A stretch of 64,000 nucleotides of DNA from Chimonanthus salicifolius (lineage: Eukaryota; Streptophyta; Magnoliopsida; Laurales; Calycanthaceae): NCBI GenBank assembly GCA_013350335.1, contig CM023540.1:21741175-21805174 (forward strand). The letters are read 5' to 3'. The notes under the pieces are model-generated. The model was not told the origin of the DNA. It worked only from the letters and a program-made list of their open reading frames with translations, and did not search any database. Positions 58,021-64,000 of this stretch are shown one piece after another. The translations under genes and the position numbers were made by a program. The first letter of the stretch is position 1, and the number at the start of each line of letters is the position of its first letter.

Positions 58021-59074
58021 AAAAACCAGCAATAACTACAAGTCATTGGGCTAATGACAGTCATGAAAAATAATAATAACAATAAAGTCAATCTCAGTAT
58101 TCAAAAAGAATAATTACCGAATATCAAGACCTTGGTTGCGTAAATTCCTAAAAGTGAAGTTTGAGCCCCCAGATCCTCCCCCACTGCCGAAAAGCCCATT
58201 TGACTCGCCAAAAAAGGCATCAAAGGCTTCAAAAGGGTCCACCTAGGAAATAACAGATTGTTATTTTCCTAAAACACAAATGTACAATCTAAGGGTTGTG
58301 TCGTCAAGTGCCTGTTGATGCACTCAAGTTAGGTCATCTTAGTAACAAATGAACATACCTTTGTTGAACATATACAACCAACATTAACAAGGAAACCATG
58401 GTCAACTGTTATTGTGTCATCAAGTGCCCAATAATGCATTCAAGTAGGGTCACCTTGGCCACAAGGGAACATTCTTTTATTGAACATGTACCAATATTAA
58501 CAAGGTTGACCATGTTCAACTGTCATTGTGTCATCAACTGCCCAGTAAATGCATTTTAGTAGGGTATCTTGGTAACAAGTGAACATGCTTTTATTGAACA
58601 TGTGTACCAACAATAAAAAGGAAGACATTCAACTGTCATTGAGAAACTGAAAACATCGAAGAAGAATAAGACTTACCCCCTGTGGAGCAGCACCATATTC
58701 TCCTTGTAAACCTGCCTCACCAAAGCGATCATACAAAGATCTTTTCTCATCATCTGATAGCACCTATATAATTATCAACACCATATCACGAAAAATAAAA
58801 TATCAATTCAAAAATAATGATTCATTCCATAAACAAAATGTACAAACTAGCAGACTGAGCTTATGGTCTGTTGCAAGCACAACCTACGGTGACATTGTAG
58901 CACACAATATATAGTCCTATAAATAGGGTGACAGGCTGAACCCCCCACCCACCCCCACCGCGAGAAGAGAAAGAGTACAGGATAACGAAACATGGAAACA
59001 AATACCTCATATGCAGCACTAATCTCCTTGAACTTTTCTTCAGCCCCAGGGCTCTTGTTCATATCCGGATGATA
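42149..59074 (-). CDS. Class A DnaJ/Hsp40 chaperone (5' exons outside the window)
   Basis: Eight exons on the minus strand: 59074-59006, 58763-58677, 58242-58118, 52645-52450, 52052-51877, 49417-49288, 44593-44433, 42456-42386, and a ninth terminal exon 42300-42149. All phases fit. The first visible exon opens [17 protein letters not shown], holding the HPD motif that stimulates Hsp70 ATPase; the front of the J domain and any transit peptide are missing. Then come a Gly/Phe region, four CxxCxGxG zinc motifs ([32 protein letters not shown]) and the substrate-binding C-terminal domains ([43 protein letters not shown]). It resembles plastid-type plant DnaJA proteins such as the At3g17830 group. 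The intron after 49288 has a GC donor. Confidence 0.92.
42965..43047 (+). mobile_element. 5'-truncated SINE tail
   Basis: TTGCACATGCCCCGAGGATT, a GGTGCTCTAAGAGGCCTCGA block and GGTCATC plus a 16-base A run match the tail of the SINE at 56894-57088 (…GTCATAAAAAAA). The tRNA-like head is missing. It lies in a DnaJ intron. Confidence 0.6.
44050..44080 (-). other. G-quadruplex-type run on the DnaJ transcript strand
   Basis: The plus strand reads ACCCCCCACCCCACCCCCAC followed by CCCCC. The pre-mRNA would therefore carry four runs of 4-6 G separated by single U residues, ~350 nt after the 5' splice site of this intron. Formation is inferred. Confidence 0.55.
45380..45870 (+). pseudogene. Decayed LINE RNase H in a DnaJ intron
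   Basis: In changing frames: [14 protein letters not shown], then [20 protein letters not shown] and IIHQVPIS, then a [13 protein letters not shown] end. This is the order of a plant LINE RNase H (NVDG...W..I...VPR..N..AD.LAK). Several stops. Confidence 0.55.
46290..47004. mobile_element. hAT-like non-autonomous element with CA/TA microsatellite
   Basis: The ends, read inwards, are CATAGTAGTCAATTATGTTT and CATAGTTGTCAATTTCGTCT. Flanks GACTCGAC (46282-46289) and GACTCATC (47005-47012) match in 6 of 8, as expected for an aged 8-bp target duplication. The interior holds GTTTCATTTTGGCC/GGCCGAAACAAA repeats and a long (CA)n(TA)n tract. No transposase. It lies in a DnaJ intron. Confidence 0.72.
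46473..46618. repeat. (CA)n(TA)n microsatellite
   Basis: About 14 CA units pass into ~115 bp of TA-rich repeat with GTATACATA interruptions. The Ile/Tyr/Cys-rich frames here are artefacts. Confidence 0.95.
47238..47655. repeat. ~210-bp tandem duplication rich in ACCCGA motifs
   Basis: Unit 1 starts AGACCTAAGCAAAATTTGAT (47238); unit 2 starts AGACCTGGCAAAATTTGACT (about 47448). Both contain GAGCATTTTAAAT and ATATRGGTTTAAA. The copies are diverged. Intronic. Confidence 0.7.
48150..48500 (+). pseudogene. Possible LINE zf-RVT fragment
   Basis: The translation contains a [21 protein letters not shown] stretch, resembling the W.ERN.R.F region after the zf-RVT of plant LINEs. The similarity is short and the frame is broken, so this is weak. 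Confidence 0.3.
48719..48847. repeat. 65-bp tandem duplication
   Basis: The unit ACATCTCATCCTCTGGTTGA to ACCCCCTACCCC is present twice with no visible change. The C-rich end followed by CACCCCCCACC makes a G-rich run on the transcript strand. Confidence 0.92.
50682..51105. repeat. TGTAACRACCC-bounded repeat in a DnaJ intron
   Basis: TGTTGTAACAACCCTACTCT opens the block and TTGTAACGACCCTGCCCC lies at its far end (51083). Between are GATATTGTCCGCTTTGAGG (50711) and a CTCACGGTCTTGCATCGGGA block, the same order as the repeats at 6275 and 30539. It is probably a piece of an LTR or TRIM-type element. No coding region. Confidence 0.5.
52619..52915. repeat. ~150-bp tandem duplication covering a DnaJ exon start
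   Basis: The stretch from TTCAAAGCTTAAAGAAAGAT (exon 52645-52450 start and its acceptor) through GCAAGTGGATATTCTGTTCT is repeated from ~52770 as TTCAAAGTTTATAGAAAGAT onwards. The second copy carries the first ~25 bases of the exon and a mutated acceptor inside the upstream intron. Confidence 0.85.
52945..53411. repeat. 243-bp tandem duplication
   Basis: Units begin GCAAGTTTTTGTTTCCAAC (52945) and GCAAGTTTTTGTATCCAAC (53188) and run through CCAGAGGGGTACTTATAAAC. They differ at a handful of bases. Intronic, without coding sense. Confidence 0.9.
54115..54206 (-). mobile_element. SINE fragment (tRNA-like B-box part)
   Basis: On the minus strand it holds GAGTTCGATTCCCACTTC, a clear B box, preceded by CTTAAGAAGCGGGAGTC and followed by GGGCCACTCGCCGTAGAG, as in the SINEs at 14371 and 56894. 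Both ends are incomplete; a TA/GA microsatellite adjoins. Confidence 0.6.
54290..55716. mobile_element. hAT-like non-autonomous element, 1.4 kb
   Basis: The ends, read inwards, are CAATGTTGTCCAACTCGAAT and CAGTGTTGTTAAAATCGTCC. Flanks GTCCTAAC (54282-54289) and GTCTTAAT (55717-55724) match in 6 of 8. Near the ends lie AATCGTA and GAGTTGACTCG repeats; the middle is very AT-rich, with a polypurine/polypyrimidine tract at 55370-55540. No transposase. It lies in the largest DnaJ intron. Confidence 0.72.
56894..57088 (-). mobile_element. SINE with tRNA-like head and 11-bp TSD
   Basis: Flanked by TAGATTGGTGG (56883-56893) and TAGATGGGTGG (57089-57099). The minus-strand head reads TTGGCCTGACGGTTAAGG (A box) and TTGGGTTTAATTCACG (B box), then GGGCCACTCCCGGTAGAC and the tail GCCTTTAGTCATAAAAAAA. 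Same family as 14371-14570. Confidence 0.85.
57162..57209. repeat. (TA)n(GA)n microsatellite
   Basis: About 12 TA units followed by about 12 GA units. A similar TA/GA tract lies at 54207-54244. Confidence 0.95.
57974..58016. repeat. (AT)n microsatellite
   Basis: About 21 uninterrupted AT units in the large DnaJ intron, ~100 bp upstream (plus coordinates) of the exon at 58118. Confidence 0.95.
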
Positions 59075-59640
59075 CTGTTACAGAGATTAAGTGGATATAG
59101 TAACAGAAGTGAACATTACATCAACAATCTCTAAATTAAAAGATGCAAAGAAACAGAAGCATGGCACTACAAAGAAAAAAGAGTAATATTGAGTAATATT
59201 ATTATTTACACAGTTAACACTAAATTAGTATTCCTTAGCATTGCAGTACAAGTTCTCACTAAGGGCTTGTTTAGTAGAATTCTTCTGTAGAATTTTTAGA
59301 AATTTGAATTTTGGAATTTTGGATTTTGATAAATTCATGGATTTTGATAAATTCAGGAATTAGAGAAATTCCAATATCAAAATTCTCTACTTGGTTCATC
59401 TTGGAATTGGACATTGGAATTTTACAATTCTAATGATTCTACAATTTCGAAAACCATGTTGCATTTATTTGAGATCATGAATCACACAAATATTTAACAC
59501 CACCTCATATCATGTTCATGGCCCAGCAGTTAAGTCTAGATGATTTTCACATGATCACATAAAAAGAAAAAAGAAATGAAAAATTAAGTGGATCCCCAAA
59601 GAGTTCTTATTGCTTAAATTACAATTGGCTAACAAATATG
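59075..59640. other. DnaJ intron sequence
   Basis: No exon for the front of the J domain was found here or further right, so that exon should lie beyond 64000. AATTTTGGAATTTTGG-type short repeats occur at 59280-59460. Confidence 0.5.
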
Positions 59641-59649
59641 AGTATTAAA

Positions 59650-60418
59650 TTGAAAAAATAATACTTGAGGAATTATTTGTCCCTACATGGCAGGCTAACT
59701 CTTATCAAATCAGTCTTGACGAATCTCCCTTTGTACTTCATGTCTATTTTCAATAGACAAAAAGGAGTTAAAGGTAAGCTGGAACAATTTTTTAGGAACT
59801 TCTTATAGGGCGATAAGGAGGATGGCAAAAGAGTTCACCTTGTTAGTTGGTTTGAGGTGACTAAGCCTAAATTTGATGGGGGGTTAGGTGTGGTGCCTTT
59901 AGGGATTAGGAATTAAGCTTTGCTATGAAAAATGGAGGTGGAGATTTCGTAGGGAGAGGAGAGATTTGTGGAGAATCCTAGTTGCGAGGTAAGGTGTGGA
60001 AGATGAAGGAAGGTGGAGATTAGAGGATAAAGTTGAAAGAATGGGTCATCTATAGTGAGGGCTTGGAGGAGAATAGTTGGTGGAAAAGGAAAGGTGGGAA
60101 GGTTGTTTTTTTTGGACTGGCCTTTGCATAGGGAAGAGACCATTAAAAGATGTATTTCCTAAACTTTACAAGACTGCTACAAATAGACAAAACAAGGTTC
60201 AAGATTATTATATAGTGGACGGGGGAGCTACCAGATGGGAGATTGATTTTAGGAGAAATCTTAGGATTTTTTAACAAGAAAGTCTTGATGAGATGAGGGC
60301 TTTGTTGTGGGGATGTTCCGATATTTTTAGAAGAGGATGATGAGCGCATTCGGACTAGCGATTCATTGGGCATTTTCTCAATTAAGGTAGGGGTTAAGTT
60401 AGCCCTGGGTCAGAATGA
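59650..60418 (+). pseudogene. Decayed LINE, reverse-transcriptase 3' part
   Basis: In several frames: RLTLIKSVLTNLPLYFMSIF (equivalent to RLTLIKSVLVNLPTYFLSLF of the intact-type LINE), FFRNFL, LVSWFEVTKPKFDGGLG, EIDFRRNLRIF and SLGIFSIKVGVKLALGQND. Many stops. It continues after the LTR insertion at 62351. Confidence 0.82.
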
Positions 60419-60423
60419 CAATG

Positions 60424-62345
60424 TGAAGCGGGATCAATGCTCAGAGCAGAGCGATCCAGCCAAAATAGGGTTCCCTTTTGTCTTCACCGAGACAGGGAAG
60501 AGGAAGAAGCCTGCAGCTTAGGCAGGAGAAGAAGAAAAGGAAAAAGAAGAGAGAAAAAAATACTTTCAATTTCATTCCATTGTATCTGATGTGAATGGTC
60601 TCCCAAACACAGTACATCCCTTTATATAAGAAAAAGGAAAATTAAATAAAGAAACCTAGATAAAAGTGGAAACCTAGCAATATTAGGAAAATAACTAAAT
60701 GGAGAAACCTAATCTGATTACGAAATCTAATTACATTGGTAATTACTAAACAAATAAAATTAGAAATTCAAATATGCTTGCTAAAATAATAACTGGGCCC
60801 ACTTGGACCTACACGGAGACACTAATCCTACGTGGACCTACGTGGATCCACTTCTATTTATTTTTATTTGCTTCTTTATTTTTATTTTTTTTAATCAGCA
60901 AGTTTGAGTAGAGTAGGATTTGTTATTTTCATTTTGGAATAAATCAGGGAGTTTCCTAGTTTGTGTGGGATTCTAATCCTATATAGGTTTAAGTCTAGAT
61001 TTCCTTCTTTCAATTTATTTTATATAAAGCTATGTAATGGGTTGAGAAAAACAACTCACGATGAATATTGAATGAAAAGATTGAAGGCATAGCCTTAAGG
61101 GACAGAAGAGGAGAAAGAGGGGAGAGGGAAAAGAAAGAACTGGTCACACGGGTGGGGAAAGGGTAAAGATACTCTTTCCTGAAGGGCTTGAAGCATGGAT
61201 GCCTGGAACTCGGCGCACATGTCTCTCATCCGAGCATTGAATAGGGTGGTTTGGTAAATAAGTGAAAGGAGTCGTTTGTTAATTAGAGAAAAGGTGAAGG
61301 GCATTAATGGTAGATGAAAAGTAGAGGAGACAATGCATTAATTGTCTTGGGAAATGGGATTGGCTTTAGTGGTGTGAAAAAGAGAGGGAAATGTATGGTG
61401 TGAGTAAAGTGGGATGGAAGATGTTGAGTTAAAGAAAAGAAGATGTGTCTGACGGCCCGTGGATTGATCTTTCTATGGACTTTGTCTTGGATCTTCCTCG
61501 TACTCAGTGCGCCAACGATTCTGTCTTTGTGGTCGTTGATCGGTACTCCAAAATGGCTCACTTCATACCTTGTAAGAAGATTGTGGATGTAGTGAACAAT
61601 GCCAACCTCTTTTTTCGCGAAGTTGTTCACCTTCATGGGGTTCCTAAGTCCATCACTTCTAATCAAGATCTAAAGTTTCTTAGTCACTTTTGGCTAACTC
61701 TTTGGAAACGCTTTGGAAGCGCCTTGACACATCATTGAAGTTCATCATTGAGTGGTATATGAGATCTTTCAAGAGGACAAAACTTTTGTTGGCTTCATCA
61801 ATCCAAACGAATGGTGAATGCTTGAGGCAATTTGTCATAGGGGCCTCATATCAATTGGCGGTTGCATGAAGATTGTGCTTCTCTGAGTGCGCAGGAAACA
61901 TGAGAGAATGGATCGAGATGAGGCTTTGAACCAATTGATGCGGGATCGATGCTCAGAGCAGAGCAATCCAGCCAAAATAGGGTTCCCTTTTGTCTTCACC
62001 AAGACAGGGAAGAGGAATGCAGCTTAGGCAGGAGAAGAAGAAAAGGAAAAAGAAGAGAGAAAAAAATACTTTCAATTTCATTCCATTGTATTTGACGTGA
62101 ATGGTCTCCCAAACACATTACATCCCTTTATATAAGAAAAAGAAAAATTAAATAAAGAAACCTAGATAAAAGTGGAAACCTAGCAATATTAGGAAACTAA
62201 CTAAATGGAGAAACCTAATCTGATTACGAAATCTAATTACATTGGTAAATTACAAAACAAATAAAAATAAATTTAGGAATTCATATATGCTTGCTAAAAT
62301 AATAATTGGGCCCACTTGGGTCCACTCGATCCGTGTCCTACATCA
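60424..62345 (+). mobile_element. LTR retrotransposon (Ty3/gypsy remnant) inside a LINE
   Basis: Two ~400-bp direct repeats start TGAAGCGGGATC (60424) and TGATGCGGGATC (61936); the right one ends TACATCA at 62345. CAATG occurs on both sides (60419-60423 and 62346-62350), the 5-bp target duplication. The LTRs share CTCAGAGCAGAGC and AGGGTTCCCTTTTGTCTTCA. The internal part is only 1.1 kb and keeps a piece of integrase. LTR divergence (small indels and substitutions) shows an old insertion. No primer-binding site or polypurine tract was recognised. Confidence 0.85.
61445..61738 (+). pseudogene. Ty3/gypsy integrase fragment
   Basis: The frame carries [39 protein letters not shown] and [20 protein letters not shown], the core integrase with the D of DFV and the D of NQD (usually SDRD). 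It ends early, and the expected STYHPQTDGQTE region follows only as a degenerate trace. Upstream and downstream domains are absent. Confidence 0.85.
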
Positions 62346-62350
62346 CAATG

Positions 62351-63220
62351 GATCTAGTCCTGGTGTACAGCATGGCATGGTTTGGAGTGGCACCCCCAAG
62401 GGTTCAGACTTTTATATGGTGTGCTTTAAAAAGGAAAATACTTTCTAAAGTAGAACTCAGCCGTAGGGGCACGTTGAATTCAAGTGATGAACTATCTTGT
62501 GTTCTTTGTGGCTATTAGGAGAAGGATGTGGATCATTTGTTTGAGATGTGTTCGATTGGGAGAAGCCTTTGTTCTAGGGTTGCTAGTTTAATGGGTGTCT
62601 TTTGGATTTTGATAATTTTGGTGTTGGAATAGAGGAGAGTTGGAATATTAAGAAACTGGGGTCCAAAAAGAAAGTGGCGTCGAATACAATTCCGGCAGTT
62701 ATCCTATGGTCTGTATGAAGGAAAGGATCTAAAGGATCTTTGAGAATACAACTAGTAGGGAGAGCAAAGTTTTTGAATTGGCCAAGTAGAGATTATGTAC
62801 TTGGTTAGCAGCAAATAAGGAATTTAGGGATGCTCTATGAAGAATTCATATAGGTCTTGGGAGGGTTGTTTGAGTGGTACGCATAGGATGGAGCATGGGA
62901 CGGTGGTGTGGTCACCTCTGCCACCTAGGGTTTTCCAAGTTCAACATGGACGGCGCATCGAGAGGTAAACCAAGGCCAATAAGAATAAGAGGGGTCTTGC
63001 AAAATTTGGGTGGCATCACTTTCCTCTTTAACACAGAGGCATAGGGGTTAGAGATTTAAATGAGGATGACTTACTAGTGATTAGGAGAGCGTTGTCTCTA
63101 TGGAGGAGATTGGGTTAGGAGAAGCTAATTATAGAAGGGATTCAGTGAATGCGATCAAGTAGGTAGCAGGCTGCAAGCACCCTCCTTGGAAATTGGATCT
63201 AGCAGCGAGAGAAATCAGGG
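62351..63220 (+). pseudogene. Decayed LINE, zf-RVT and RNase H part
   Basis: Continues the LINE of 59650-60418: APPRVQTFIWCALKRKILSK, LSCVLCGY, then KDVDHLFEMC in another frame, and later an RNase H with FNMDGASRGKPRPI-like, NEDDLLVIRRAL-like and AREIRALLG-like stretches. Many frame breaks. A CCCGACCC-rich repeat interrupts its end. Confidence 0.8.
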
Positions 63221-63224
63221 CATT

Positions 63225-63405
63225 ACTAGGGGTGAAACTTGGGTTGGGTTTTGACCCGACCCAAAAATAGTGTAGGCTGGGTTATAAAAATTGTAAACTC
63301 AGGTCGAGTCGGGTTAAAGAAAAAAAACCGCCTGAAATTCGGGTCGGGTTGGGCTGAGGAATTTAAGTTTCAACCCAACCCGACCTAAAAAAACCCGACC
63401 CGAAT
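63225..63405. repeat. GGGTCGGGTT/CCCGACCC inverted-repeat block
   Basis: TAGGGGTGAAACTTGGGTTG opens the block; GGGTTTTGACCCGACCC and AACCCGACCTAAAAAAACCC form inverted pairs. It resembles plant hAT-type short elements that begin with TAGGGGTG. Its right end is not resolved. Confidence 0.5.
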
Positions 63406-63409
63406 TCCT

Positions 63410-64000
63410 AAGTAACTATAAAACTCACTCTGTAACCATAATTTTCTAAGCGACACATAACCTTTCGCATACTCCAGTCCTCGTTCCATCAGTTTTGGAT
63501 TAAGACTGTGCATCACATCCTCGTCAGATTTGCAACCCAGATCTAAGCATAGAATCTCACCCATCCCCGTTCTGCCCATCACCAAAGCCCAGATCTAAAG
63601 GAGATAGGTCACAGGCGTCAAGGGATATGTTGATGAGATTGCTCGGGTTGTGCCACTAAAGACACGGGAGGACAGCTCTTGATGCTCGGGTTCTTCCTTC
63701 TTTTTTGTTTTGGTTGTTGTTGCAATGCTCTGAAACGTTGATTAAATTTTAACATCTAAACTGGTATTTGTTATATATAAGATTTTGCTTCTTGGAAAAA
63801 GAAAGTCATCTTGTAAATGGCCAGGGTTGCTACTAAATTCAGATCCTAATTGAATCTAATCTTTCTAAAGCCGGGTCACTTTCAAGGTCATTCTTTTGAT
63901 ATAGTATTTGCGTTCCAGGTATGTGTATCTATTTGGTATCTCAAATATGGAAAATTGAACTCCCTATTTCATTATGAATCTGTATCATGCAAGTGCAAAG
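63410..64000. other. Unassigned sequence at the right edge
   Basis: No recognisable gene. It probably belongs to the first intron visible of the DnaJ gene. Confidence 0.4.

Overview
The window looks like nuclear DNA of a flowering plant with a repeat-rich genome. Support: GT-AG introns of 80 bp to 5.5 kb, a coumarin-type 2-oxoglutarate dioxygenase, a peroxisomal small heat-shock protein ending in SKL, a plant-type class A DnaJ, a plant L1-clade LINE with an ORF2-fused RNase H, Ty1/copia and Ty3/gypsy remnants, SINEs with tRNA-like heads, and several hAT-like non-autonomous elements. No rRNA, tRNA, CRISPR array or prokaryotic gene organisation was seen. The species cannot be named from the sequence alone.

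Layout. 1-4.0 kb: decayed copia element on the minus strand. 4.0-8.8 kb: AT-rich spacer, dispersed repeats and a large fold-back element. 8.8-13.9 kb: copy A of a ~5 kb segmental duplication holding an intact two-exon HSP15.7-type gene. 13.9-18.1 kb: broken X8-domain (callose-binding type) gene and a SINE. 18.3-27.2 kb: a 7.5 kb LINE (+) inserted into an older LINE (-); the target site can be read on both sides. 28.4-29.8 kb: an array of ~300 bp palindromes. 31.8-33.5 kb: intact F6'H-like dioxygenase gene (-). 33.8-36.1 kb: two elements rich in TATCGGCCGATA palindromes. 37.5-42.2 kb: copy B of the duplication with a second intact HSP15.7-type gene. 42.1-59.1 kb: last eight exons of a DnaJ gene (-), whose introns carry hAT-like elements, SINEs, LINE debris and microsatellites; its first exons must lie beyond the right edge. 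59.6-63.2 kb: decayed LINE (+) split by a 1.9 kb LTR element with a CAATG target duplication.

Apparently functional host genes are four: two HSP15.7-like paralogues, the F6'H-like dioxygenase, and the 5'-incomplete DnaJ. The two HSP genes keep the same heat-shock-element/TATA layout. Duplication copy B runs into the last codons of the DnaJ gene; copy A stops at the matching base and abuts the X8 pseudogene. The duplication therefore copied the region between the HSP gene and the DnaJ stop. Comparing the copies gives an empty-site control for one TATCGGCCGATA element, which supports calling that family hAT-like. That family and the palindrome array at 28.4-29.8 kb are the most unusual structures here.
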